Made by a program: the position numbers and the translations under genes | The notes under the pieces: model-generated | Databases searched by the model: none | Told to the model about the DNA's origin: nothing | The model's input: only the letters and a program-made list of their open reading frames with translations | NCBI GenBank assembly: GCA_017542725.1 | Contig: JAFXWR010000272.1 | Location: 1-34,900 of the forward strand | From: Lachnospiraceae bacterium | GTDB taxonomy: Bacteria; Bacillota_A; Clostridia; Lachnospirales; Lachnospiraceae | DNA length: 34,900 bases | Direction: 5' to 3' | Shown here: in pieces, positions 1 through 9,700 of the stretch | Layout of the letters: every line of letters starts with the position of its first letter | How positions within the stretch are numbered: the first letter of the stretch is position 1

Positions 1-63
1 CCCCTACGATTATCTATTTAATAAATTGTGTAATAATTCATTGCACTTTTTGTAAATGTAAGT

Positions 64-1296
64 TTAGTCTTCATTTATAAAGAACTTGCCGTCCTCGTAA
101 AGTATCTTTCCATCTACCATAGTGAGTTTGACATTTTGTTTTCCGCAGGCATATACTAAGTTATTAATAAATGTATTTCTTGGCTGCATATTTGGCTTAT
201 TCACATCTATAAGCACTAAATCAGCAAGTTTTCCCTCTTCTAAAGAATCTGCATCTTTATGTCCCAAACAGTTTGCTCCATTTACCATAACCATCTTAAG
301 TATCTCTTTTGGATTTAGTGCAGATGGGTCATCATTTGTAACTTTTTGAAGTGTAGTGGTTAAATACATTTCTCTAAACATATCTATGGCATTATTACTT
401 GCAGGACCATCAGTTCCTATAGCAATCCTTACTCCGCTATCCAAAAACTTTTTGATTCTTGGTATGCCGCTTGCGAGTTTCACATTTGAACCTGGACAAG
501 TAACTATTGTAAGGTTTCTCTTTTTAAATATTTCTATGTCATCGTCATTTATATGCACACAGTGGTAGCCTCCACCACCAAAATCATATAGACCAAACTT
601 TTCAAAAACTTGTGTTGGTGTAAGTCCTCCCCATCTATTCTTACACTCTTCAAATTCAAATTTTGTCTCGGAATTATGAACATAGAACTCTGCTTTATAT
701 TTATGAGTGAGTTCTGACATCATTTTCATTATCTCTTCGTTATTAGTATACTCTGCGTGAAGTCCGAATGTATACTTTACAATGTTTCCGTTGTCGCCTT
801 TATAATTATTTATCTTATTGTAAAATTCTTCTGGTGCAATAACTTTATCAAATTGAGTTATGGAATCACAGATGTTTACTCTAAAACCTGCTTTATATGA
901 AGCTTCGGCAACTGTATAATTACTTTTATACATATCCATGCTTCCAGTAACACCTGATGTAAGATTTTCCATGATACCAAGCAAAGTGAAGTAATAAATA
1001 TCTTCATCAGTAAGTTTTGCTTCATTTGGAAAACAATATGTCTTTAGCCAATCGTGAAGTGGCAAGTCATCTGAGAGAGATCTCAAGAAAACCATTGCAT
1101 TATGAGAGTGTGAGTTTTTGATTCCTGGTATTAGATAGTTATCGTTACAGTCAACTACTCTCTCGTAATTAGAGTCATCACTTGCATCTGTTGGTCTTAT
1201 AGTTTTAATTCGGTTATTTTCTACAATCAAATCTTGTGATTTTAAGATTTCGAAATCCTTGTTTAAGACATTTGCATTTTTAAATTTTATTGACAT
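64..1296 (-). CDS. mtaD: 5'-methylthioadenosine / S-adenosylhomocysteine deaminase (amidohydrolase family)
   Basis: This is a cytosolic zinc amidohydrolase of 410 residues, the normal size for the family. Enzymes of this family deaminate S-adenosylhomocysteine, 5'-methylthioadenosine and often adenosine to the inosyl products, in recycling of SAM by-products. Visible motifs are the HxH metal pair (H63, H65 in NSHSHNAM), GLHAEYT (H180), VHNSE (metal ligand H207 and probable catalytic E210), HCVH (H245, H248), the PGSNVKLASG loop and GTDGPASNN (metal ligand D296). This set, especially GTDGxASNN and SNxKLxxG, favours MtaD over guanine or cytosine deaminases. The start is placed at ATG 1294-1296, which begins MSIKFKN and has a GAAGGGGA ribosome site at 1301-1308. 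An upstream in-frame ATG at 1321-1323 would add nine residues but lies in a short tandem repeat and has no such site. The stop is TAA. Exact substrate preference cannot be read from sequence. Confidence 0.88.
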   Translation of the reverse strand: MSIKFKNANVLNKDFEILKSQDLIVENNRIKTIRPTDASDDSNYERVVDCNDNYLIPGIKNSHSHNAMVFLRSLSDDLPLHDWLKTYCFPNEAKLTDEDIYYFTLLGIMENLTSGVTGSMDMYKSNYTVAEASYKAGFRVNICDSITQFDKVIAPEEFYNKINNYKGDNGNIVKYTFGLHAEYTNNEEIMKMMSELTHKYKAEFYVHNSETKFEFEECKNRWGGLTPTQVFEKFGLYDFGGGGYHCVHINDDDIEIFKKRNLTIVTCPGSNVKLASGIPRIKKFLDSGVRIAIGTDGPASNNAIDMFREMYLTTTLQKVTNDDPSALNPKEILKMVMVNGANCLGHKDADSLEEGKLADLVLIDVNKPNMQPRNTFINNLVYACGKQNVKLTMVDGKILYEDGKFFINED

Positions 1297-1300
1297 AACT

Positions 1301-1308
1301 TCCCCTTC
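1301..1308 (-). promoter_or_regulatory. Ribosome binding site that decides the mtaD start
   Basis: GAAGGGGA on the minus strand lies 4 bases before the ATG at 1294-1296. It supports the shorter mtaD start over the in-frame ATG nine codons upstream. Confidence 0.6.
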
Positions 1309-1310
1309 GG

Positions 1311-1362
1311 GCTCTGCAAGCATTCGCCCCTACATTGCTCTGCAAGCATTTACCCTTACTTT
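1311..1362. repeat. Imperfect 26-bp tandem repeat (two copies) upstream of mtaD
   Basis: The 14-base string GCTCTGCAAGCATT occurs at 1311-1324 and again at 1337-1350. Each copy is followed by a similar C-rich tail (CGCCCCTAC and TACCCTTAC), giving a 26-base period. It lies between the tRNA gene and mtaD. The GTAGGGGCG core on the minus strand recurs in partial form at bases 1-7 of the window. It resembles a small interspersed intergenic repeat, but two copies do not prove a family. Confidence 0.55.
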
Positions 1363-1375
1363 GCAATACAAAAAA

Positions 1376-1455
1376 TGCGGATAACAGGACTTGAACCTGC
1401 ACGGTTTCCCGCCAGAACCTAAATCTGGTGCGTCTGCCAATTCCGCCATATCCGC
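1376..1455 (-). tRNA. tRNA-Leu, anticodon TAG (reads CUA)
   Basis: The minus strand starts GCGGATA and closes with the matching TATCCGC plus discriminator A, giving a 7-bp acceptor stem. The anticodon arm is CCAGA-TTTAGGT-TCTGG, so the anticodon is TAG, for leucine. A class II variable arm (CGG-GAAA-CCG) fits Leu. The T arm is GCAGG-TTCAAGT-CCTGT with one G-T pair. CCA is not encoded: a T run follows the discriminator directly. The gene is single, not part of a tRNA cluster, and has its own promoter just upstream. Confidence 0.95.
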
Positions 1456-1466
1456 TTATCTACTAT

Positions 1467-1495
1467 ATTATATCTTAAAATTGATAATTTTACAA
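1467..1495 (-). promoter_or_regulatory. Sigma-70-type promoter of tRNA-Leu
   Basis: On the minus strand a perfect -10 box TATAAT (1467-1472) is preceded, after exactly 17 bases, by TTGTAA (1490-1495) as -35 box. Transcription would start around 1460, a few bases before the tRNA 5' end at 1455. The upstream terminator at 1497-1526 separates this promoter from the SGNH gene. Confidence 0.75.
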
Positions 1496-1496
1496 T

Positions 1497-1526
1497 AAAA
1501 AAGCCCCTATAAATAAGGGCTTTTTT
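1497..1526 (-). terminator. Rho-independent terminator after the SGNH-like gene
   Basis: An A6-GCCC ... GGGC-T6 inverted repeat has a short loop, with A and T runs flanking the stem, so it could act on either strand. It begins 8 bases beyond the TAG stop of the SGNH-like gene (1535-1537) and lies before the tRNA promoter. It should insulate the tRNA from read-through. Confidence 0.8.
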
Positions 1527-1534
1527 AATAATCA

Positions 1535-2650
1535 CTAATAGATATTTTTTATCATAGTGTCCATTAGCGAGTATAGTATGTCATAAATTTGCGGAACTTC
1601 TTTACTAAAATTTCGTAGATTTATAAAGCATGCATTTGGATATTCATTTGCCACATCTTCAACTGCCATATCATATAGGGAACTTTCTATAGGCAAGCCT
1701 TTACTATTTTCATAATCTAGAGATGCATACAGAAATACATTTTTATGTTTTAAACATGCTTCATTTAGATATTCTCTAAGTGTGTCTTTAAATTCTTCTA
1801 CATCAGTCTGATATTCATAATCATTTAGGCCAGATGTTATGAATACACTTTGAGCTTCATAATTTATAGCTCTCAAGACTTGTTCCTTACATTGTGAAAG
1901 TAAAAGTGAAGGACTCGAAAAATTTAAGATTACATATTCCTTTTTATTCTCATAGTCAAAGAATTCTTGTGCCGCTATGTCTCCTGTCACTGCAATTTGT
2001 TTTTTGTTCACTTCATTGATTGTGGAGCCTATAGATTTAGACATGGATCTAAAGATGGAGTAAACATAAAATTGTAATTTTGCATCCAATGTCTCGTAAA
2101 AAAACTTATCATAGTGTAAACCATCGCCAAAACCATGTTTTGTGTTATAAAAATATGACATATCAATATACATTACATTTTCATATTCATCCGCTAACTT
2201 TCTATATATCCTATCATATTCGGATGGTGAATAACTACCATTACCTATTTTTTTATTTGGGTAATCCATATAACTATGGAAAAATAAAAATTTATTTTTC
2301 GCACTTATCTCTTCTGCATATTTTCTAAGTTCTTGTTCAAACACAGATAATTCTGTATTCAACGCTTGGTCATTTACACCTGTGGCAAACAATATATAGT
2401 TATTGTTTGAGTTTATCGCTTCTTCAAATACTTTTTGATTTAATGGATTGTATATGGTTCCAACAGGAAAAATAAAATACTCATAAATTTCACTGTTTAT
2501 ACTTTTGTTGAAATATCCTGCATATGAATCTCCAACTACTGCAACTCCTGGAACCTTCAATACACCTGGTTCTTCGGCAAAAACTCTGCAAATAAAAGTT
2601 AGAGAAATGAATATAACCAACCAAAATATTTTTTTATAACAATCTCTCAT
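1535..2650 (-). CDS. Secreted protein with tandem SGNH-hydrolase-like domains, second one degenerate
   Basis: The product has 371 residues. Residues 1-25 form a classical signal peptide (MRDCYKK, a hydrophobic core, then VFA before EEPG). Cys21 is not in a proper lipobox, so a lipoprotein is unlikely. The first half (about 33-200) has the SGNH blocks: GDS (nucleophile S42), GVND (N93) and DGLH (D176, H179). The second half (about 217-371) repeats the layout with TGDIAA, which has no serine, and SGLND, but no DxxH, so it looks catalytically dead. SGNH enzymes are often carbohydrate O-acetyl esterases or lipases. The position right after a giant surface protein suggests a wall or surface glycan substrate, which is inference. 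The start lacks a recognisable Shine-Dalgarno sequence. The stop is TAG. Confidence 0.72.
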   Translation of the reverse strand: MRDCYKKIFWLVIFISLTFICRVFAEEPGVLKVPGVAVVGDSYAGYFNKSINSEIYEYFIFPVGTIYNPLNQKVFEEAINSNNNYILFATGVNDQALNTELSVFEQELRKYAEEISAKNKFLFFHSYMDYPNKKIGNGSYSPSEYDRIYRKLADEYENVMYIDMSYFYNTKHGFGDGLHYDKFFYETLDAKLQFYVYSIFRSMSKSIGSTINEVNKKQIAVTGDIAAQEFFDYENKKEYVILNFSSPSLLLSQCKEQVLRAINYEAQSVFITSGLNDYEYQTDVEEFKDTLREYLNEACLKHKNVFLYASLDYENSKGLPIESSLYDMAVEDVANEYPNACFINLRNFSKEVPQIYDILYSLMDTMIKNIY

Positions 2651-2660
2651 TTTTAAAACT

Positions 2661-2682
2661 TGGGCGGGCTGTTACCCGCCCA
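2661..2682 (-). terminator. GC-rich hairpin between the giant gene and the SGNH-like gene
   Basis: TGGGCGGG and CCCGCCCA form a perfect 8-bp stem around a 6-base loop. On the minus strand it is followed by AAGTTTTAAAAA. It lies 25 bases after the TAA of the giant gene and 10 bases before the ATG of the SGNH-like gene. It could be a weak terminator, an mRNA-stabilising stem or an interspersed repeat. The weak T run makes a strong terminator doubtful, so the two genes may be partly co-transcribed. Confidence 0.5.
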
Positions 2683-2707
2683 TACTTATCCTATAAATTT
2701 TATCGCA

Positions 2708-3790
2708 TTAGCCAACTCTAGTCGCAACTCCACCATTATTAGGGTCGCAGAAATATGTAGCACCTGCGACAGTTATGACGCCAGCAAATACAGAACCTAT
2801 CATATCACCTGACTCTACAAGATAATAGAGGTTTCCATTTATCTCAGTTAGTCCTGTTCTCATTGCTCCATCATCGCCAAAGTAATAGTAGAATCCATCT
2901 ATTTGTACAACTCCTGTAACTTTTTCATATGTCACATTTCCTGACGCATCTGTCACAGGAACAATAAAGTTAATAATTCCATTACCGGCATTTACAAATC
3001 CTTCTCTAAGTTCTGTATTTGCAAAGTTAACCATAGAAGCTTCATTAGCAATTGTTTCATCAAGTATTGGTACAGTCTCACCTACTGCACTTACATTCAT
3101 TGAATCCATATCGTACACATATGAAAGTCCATCAAATGCTGACAAGTCACCTACAATTTTACCTTCTGTATCTGTCATATATACAACTCCACCAACTAGT
3201 ATTGTAATACCAGCCATAAGTTTTCCTGCTTCAGCACCAGACTCTTGTAAATAATAAATATTTCCATTATGTCTTACTAAGCCAGTGAGCATTTCTCCAT
3301 TTGCATCAACTGCATACCAGCAACTAGTGCCTGAAACAAAACTTTCAAAGAATGTATTTCTTGCAGGTTGACCATTAACCATATATTTCCACTTATTTAC
3401 TATAGGGTCATAATTCCAAACTCCGCTTTCATTTGAATTTGAACTACTTACACCTGAAGGAACAATAAATTCAATTTGTAACCCTGTATCATCTCCTATA
3501 AGTTGTCCATTTTGATTAAAGTCTCTTACAGCACCATCTATATTTGCAAGACCAGTTACCATATTGCCGTAATTGTCTAAATAATAAGTTCCTGTTCCGT
3601 CATTTATCCAACCTGTCTTAGCTGTACCATCGTTGTTGAAATAGTGCCATGAATTCTTGTTATCATTTGCGTTTATAGTATATTGCCATCCATGTAATGT
3701 GTTGCCTTCTGGGTCTCTTGCTACATACTTACCTTTGGTTGAGTCATATGTCCAGTTAGCTATAGCGGTTATTTGCTGAGTTGTTGGTAA
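2708..3790 (-). other. C-terminal cell-wall-binding repeat domain of the giant protein
   Basis: About 360 residues of aromatic and glycine-rich repeats of the choline-binding/glucan-binding type, for example GWINDGTGTYYLDNYGNM, TGLVRHNGNIYYLQESG and GFYYYFGDDGAMRTGL. Such repeats bind teichoic-acid choline or other wall polysaccharide non-covalently. A second, less regular layer (LQIEFIVPSG, INFIVPVTDASG) separates repeat groups. The ligand cannot be told from sequence. Confidence 0.75.
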
Positions 3791-6700
3791 TGTGCCACCA
3801 GCTCCGCCACCGCCGCCGCCACCACCGCCAGTACCGCCACCGCTGCCTTGCTTCTCCCATTCAGCGTAAAGTGTCAAATCTTCATACAATTCTACTTCTT
3901 GTTTATTTAAGTAGGTTTTCTTGTCTGAACCTTTCCAATATTTAAATGAATAATTATTCTTTTCAAATTTGTTTGCTTTAAGTCTTACTTTTGTACCAGC
4001 TCTTACAATAGTTGGATCCATGCTGCCTTTACCACCATTTCTCATGTAAGTAATCGTGATGTTGTATGTGTCTATATAATTAGCATAAACTCTATTATTG
4101 CTTGAATCAGTATAAAGAGTGTCCTTGGTTATCTCATTTTTACCTGCAGCATCTGTTGTCCACTTTCTAAATAATCTTGTTGTAGTAGCTGGTATAGGTT
4201 CTACAAACGAACCATCTGCATTCTTAGGTTCACTTGATGTTCCTATAGAATAGTATGGTGCATCTAAGTAAGCTATGAACACATTTGTTGTCTTTCCAGT
4301 TGGAAGAGAACCTTCACCGAGTTCCATCGTAATCATAACTTCATTGTTATTCCAAAGTGGGAACAACTGTAAATCTGAAGTACTTCTAAATACTGAATCT
4401 ACTGTATAGTAATTTGTACCATTGTATGTCTTTCTTGCATAAGGTTCAGTTATCTTTGATGTCACAAACTTACCTGTGAATGTATAATAATTTCTTGTCT
4501 TAGGTGCAAATGCAGGTGTATCAGAGAACTTCTGATCATAAAGTATAGAATATCTTCCCTTATATGGATCTGGTACTGTTCCCTTCTCTTCATTTTGTGC
4601 AAGAGAAATATAGTATTTATTTCTTCCCCACATAGCATAGAGACGAACCTCCATTCTGCCTTCTGGGTCAATTGCAACTTCTTGTTTATCGCCATAGTAC
4701 TTACTCTTATCGTGCTCAATTGCTTCTGCCTCAGCTGCTGTAAGAGGAGTTTTAGACCAACCGATAAATCTATATCCTGTAAGTGAGTAACCATTTGGAG
4801 AAAGTGGCATAGTAACATGACCAGATCTACTTTGAGTTGCTGTAGTACCTTTTATTTCATTTGTATAAGGACCAGGTGATACTGGTGTATTCTTATCAAA
4901 TACTACTTCAAATGGTCCTGTCTCCCAATTAGCATAGAGAGTTACTACATTGTCATCCTCTGAACATCTCAAGTTCTTAACTTTTGCCTTGTTGTTATAA
5001 GTGAGTTTTATTCTTGGAGCAGTCTCAGGGTCTTCCTTACTATAGTCAATAGCATTTCTATCTATCCAATTTGAGAATGTCGCAACAGGAATCTTAAATC
5101 CAACATCTGGAAGTGTTATTTCCTCATCAAATTTTACACCCGTTATGTCTGCCATAGTTCCAGTTGATGATGTAGTTGCAGGGTCAAATTTAATCGTATA
5201 AGTTATAGGGTCCCAATTTGCATAGATACTATCGCCGTGAATAGTGTGATTATAAACTGTATCATTTGTCACAACTACAGCTCCTGCCTCTGTGGCACTC
5301 TTCTTGGTACTAAATTGAGTTGTCTTATATCCAAGTCTTGATGGTGTTGTCAAGTAAAGTATTCTATATCCATCTGGTATAAGTATAGAGTAAGTTGTAG
5401 GATTTGTCACTCCAGGTTGAACTATTCTATGTGTATCTCCAGTCATACCTTTAAACTTACCACCATTTGCATAAATAGTTACTTCATAAGTCTTATATCC
5501 GATATAAATATTATTTGTTCCATTTACTATCTGGTCATATACAATCCATGGCTCTCCAGGAGTCTCTCTATCCCTATATGGATCTTCTGCGTATATAACA
5601 TCTTTATAAGTAAGTGTTGGTCCAAATCCGGATGCAGAATTTAGGTCATCTAATACCTTTGTTCCTCTCTCTGGCACATAATATGAGAGCTTCATATCTC
5701 TTGTTGCAGTTCCAATCTTAAATGTCTCTGTTGAAGCATTGGTTACATAGATATTTCTCATATTGCTTCCAGTAGCAAATGTGACATTACCATTGAATAA
5801 GAAGTTCACCTTGCTATCAGCTGTTATGCCTGCTGGAGTAGATAACTTATATGAATAAGTGCTGTTATTTGCAGTGTTCTTAAATACACCACCGCCTAAG
5901 TTAAATGTTGCTCCATTATTTCCTGAAAGAACATAGTTGCCAAGCCCATTTACGAATACTATGTCATTTGTTGTATGCTCATCTATGGTTGTAGCATGAG
6001 GACCTGTGAGTGTTACTGTAGTGAACGTACCACCATTGTTAAATACTGCATTGTAGTTACCACTAAATACTATATCTTTATCAAGAGTTACTTTAGCCTT
6101 GTCTATATACATTACACTGCCAGCTGATGTAGAAGAACCATTGTTTTCAAATCTTGAGTTTTTAATTGTGATGGTTCCTGTACCACCATTAAAGTACATT
6201 GCACTTCCTTCACCAGTTACATTTGTAATTGATATTGAAGAAATAGTTACTGATGTATTATTGTTTGTAAATGCATATAGAGAACCTTTTTCTGATCTAT
6301 TGTTGTTGAATGTCAATAAGCTATTTCCACGTGTGAAGCCTTTAATATTATTAAAGTAAATAGTACCAACTGTTGCAATATTATTAGTAAATGTAGCATC
6401 TGCATTGATTGTAAATGCAGTATTGTCAGCATAGATTGCACTACCATTTGCTGCTTTGTTATTTGCAAATACATATGAGCCGCGACTTCTGTCTGCACGA
6501 ATTTCACCGCCAGTCATATAAATTACTCCACCATCAGTTGCTTCATTATCTGACATATTGACATTTGCATCGGCTTTTACAGCACCAGCAGCCATTCCAA
6601 TTACAGAGCCTTTTATACCCTTATTGTTTCTAATTACTGAACTATTGCTTGCAAATGTGAGAGTTGCTCCATTTACATAGAATATGCTACCTTCACCAGT

Positions 6701-9700
6701 AGAAGTATTATTTTCTACATTTACCTTACCAAGTTTAGTTTCATTGGTTCCTTCAAGAGCCATCATATAACCTGAGTTATTATTATTATCGATAGCTGTG
6801 TTACTTACAATAACATCTCTTGTTGGTGAATTTATAGTCACGAACTTCTTGCTATTAGTATTTCTATTAAACTCTACATTATCAAGAACCAACTTAGCAT
6901 TATTTATTGTTATAAATCCATCTGTTACGTCGTTCTTAACATTTGTAATACTTGTAGAAGAAATTACTACCTTGCCACCTACTGCATTTATAAACTTCTG
7001 ATTGTTAGAAGCATTTGTAGTGAGTCCATCTACATTTACATTATAGAAGTAAAGTTCACCAGTGCCTGAAACATTGAACATAGGTGATACTGAAGCTGAT
7101 TGATTTGCACTATGAGTGAGGGCTGCATTATTTCCACCCATTCCGCAGTCTGTAATATAAATCTTCTTATTGGTAATATTGAATAACTGCACGCCTTTAT
7201 CAACTGAAAGCTTGTAGCCATTCAAGCATATAGCTGAACCATCTGGCAAGAAGTCGAGAGCCTTCTTTACTTCTACATCAGTTGCAAGTGCAATATACTT
7301 AAGTGATGCAATAGCTTCCATCTCTGCAACACTATTAACTTCTGCAAATGATACAAGAGAATCGTGTATGCTTCCATCAACGTGTGGTACTGTATCTACT
7401 ACAAGTTTGCCACAGAGTGTGTGATCATGACTTCCAAGAGTGATTATAGTATGACCGCCAACTTTTACATGACATCTCTCTTTATACATATTCCACATTA
7501 CTTTTTGTGTTGGATCAACTACTGATGGAGCAATCCAATTTTGAGCAGCTACTGGCATACCTTCAATAGTTACTCTATCAAGATATGACTCTACATTACG
7601 TGCTACATATTGAGTTGCAATTATATTGGTATCTGTTACATTTTTCTTAAACTCAATTACTTCGTAGTTATCACCAAGTTTTACAGATACATCAGCATAC
7701 TTGCCTGACTTATAAAGTCTTGTATTTGTTCCTTCATATTCTTTATCAAGTTTAATTATATTTTCTGGAGTAAATACTGGAACTGAGTCAAATCCTGTGA
7801 TTCTATATTCATTCCAAAGTTTCAATACATCAATTTCTTTATTCTCTACTGACACAGATATATCTGACCTTGTAGAAAGCTTATGAGCTGCATCAGCATA
7901 CATACTTCCACCTGAAGTCATAAAGATATTTCTTGCATTTCCAGTAAATGCCAAGTTATCGTTTATCTTAATTCTATCGCCTACTGAAACTGTTCCTCTC
8001 TTCACATAGAGTGCACCAGTTGATCCATTGGTATTGTTTGTTATATTAGTCTCATCATAGATATTAAGAGTTGCATTAGCATCATCTATAACAAGTGTGG
8101 AATTAGTTGATCTATTATCTTTTATTTCTGACTTACTTATAGTAGTGTTCTTACCATAAACTGCTATGATACTTCCAACTGCATTTGCATTCTTAACCTT
8201 TATGTCGTCAAGAGTTACATTGTCAGCAAGTATCTTAATTGCAGCTCCATCTTTGTCGCCATAAGCGCCATCAATAACGAGCTTACTTATAACAGGTCTA
8301 TATGAACTTGAATCGGTGTTATCAACTACAAGTACAGGACCGTCATTTCCAAGTAACCTAAATGTATTTGCTATATTGAATGTAGAGTTATCTAAGTAAA
8401 TACCTGCACCATTTCTTCCCACATTGTTTGTCATATTAAATGTGACAAGTGTTGGGTCAGTGGTTATATTAGCTCCTTTTGCATAGATCATACCATAAGT
8501 TGCTATATTTTCTCTTATGTACATCTTATCACTTAATGTAAGTGTTGCATTATTAGTTACATTGAATGCTGCACCCTTATTAGCACTATTTCCGTTTATG
8601 TACATATTCTTATTTGTTACAAGATTAGCATTTCTTCCAGTAAGTTCAATTGCACTTCCTTCATTATTTTCGAATTTTGATTCGCCGTTTATAGTTGTAG
8701 TTACATTGTTGACCTTAAGTGCAACTCCTATTTCTCCGAGCATACCTTTTAACTTATTGCCTATAAAGCTGATTGTGCCAAGTGTAACTGCGTTTCTCTC
8801 TACACGTACAATAGATAATGGTGCTTCATTGTTGATGAATGATATGCTTGCAAACTTAGTATTACCATTTGCATTAATAGTGAATACTGAACTCATTGCA
8901 TCTTCATCACCACTATTATAAACTTTGTTGTCTCTAAATACTGTATTATAGAATGTAACATCTGCAGCATTATTTATCTTCATCCAAGATGTTGTATTAT
9001 CTGCATTATCATAAATATTATTCTTAAATGTCACGCCATCAAATACAACTTTAGCATCTTTTCTAATATCCATTATCTTAGTGTTATTATCATCAGCATC
9101 TACAGTAAATCCTTCAAATTGAACACCATATAATCTAAGTTCACCATATCTTACTAAGAAATGGTAATCTGAGCTACCTTCATCGGCTCCTACCTTAGAA
9201 ACTATAGCACCCTTAATCTTGTCTGTACCACCACAATCTGTAATAGTTAAGTTCGTAAGTTTGCCACTTGCAAGTTCAACTCCATATCCCTTTAAGAACT
9301 CTAACTTATATCCATTTAAGCAAATTGCATCGCCAGTGCTTAAGTATTTATCTAAACTATCAGTTATCTCGCAATTAGAAGCAAGTACGAAGTAATGTTG
9401 TCTACTTGCTGCTGGGAGATTAGAGTTGTCAATAAAGTCTTGCATAGTAACTACTTCTGTCCACTCTACATCAGCATGTGTTACATTGTCAAAGTGAGCA
9501 CATGATGCAGTTGATGGTAATCCACATATTCTATGCTTATGAACTTTAGATATGAATGAATTTGGTCTTGTAAGTTTTACATTGTAATTTCCTCTTGCAA
9601 ATGACCACTCAACCTGTTTTGTCTCGTCAGTTGGTGATGGAGCGAGCCAGATTTGCTTACTCATATCTTTTCCGCTTGTTGAAACTGGATCTACGTATGT

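Noticed and set aside
1321..1323. Upstream ATG as start of mtaD
   Set aside because: It lies inside the short tandem repeat and has no ribosome site. The residues it adds do not resemble the family's N-terminus, while the ATG at 1294-1296 has GAAGGGGA in front.
1376..1455. tRNA-Leu as attachment site of an integrated element
   Set aside because: No duplicated tRNA 3' end was seen elsewhere in the window and no integrase gene is present.
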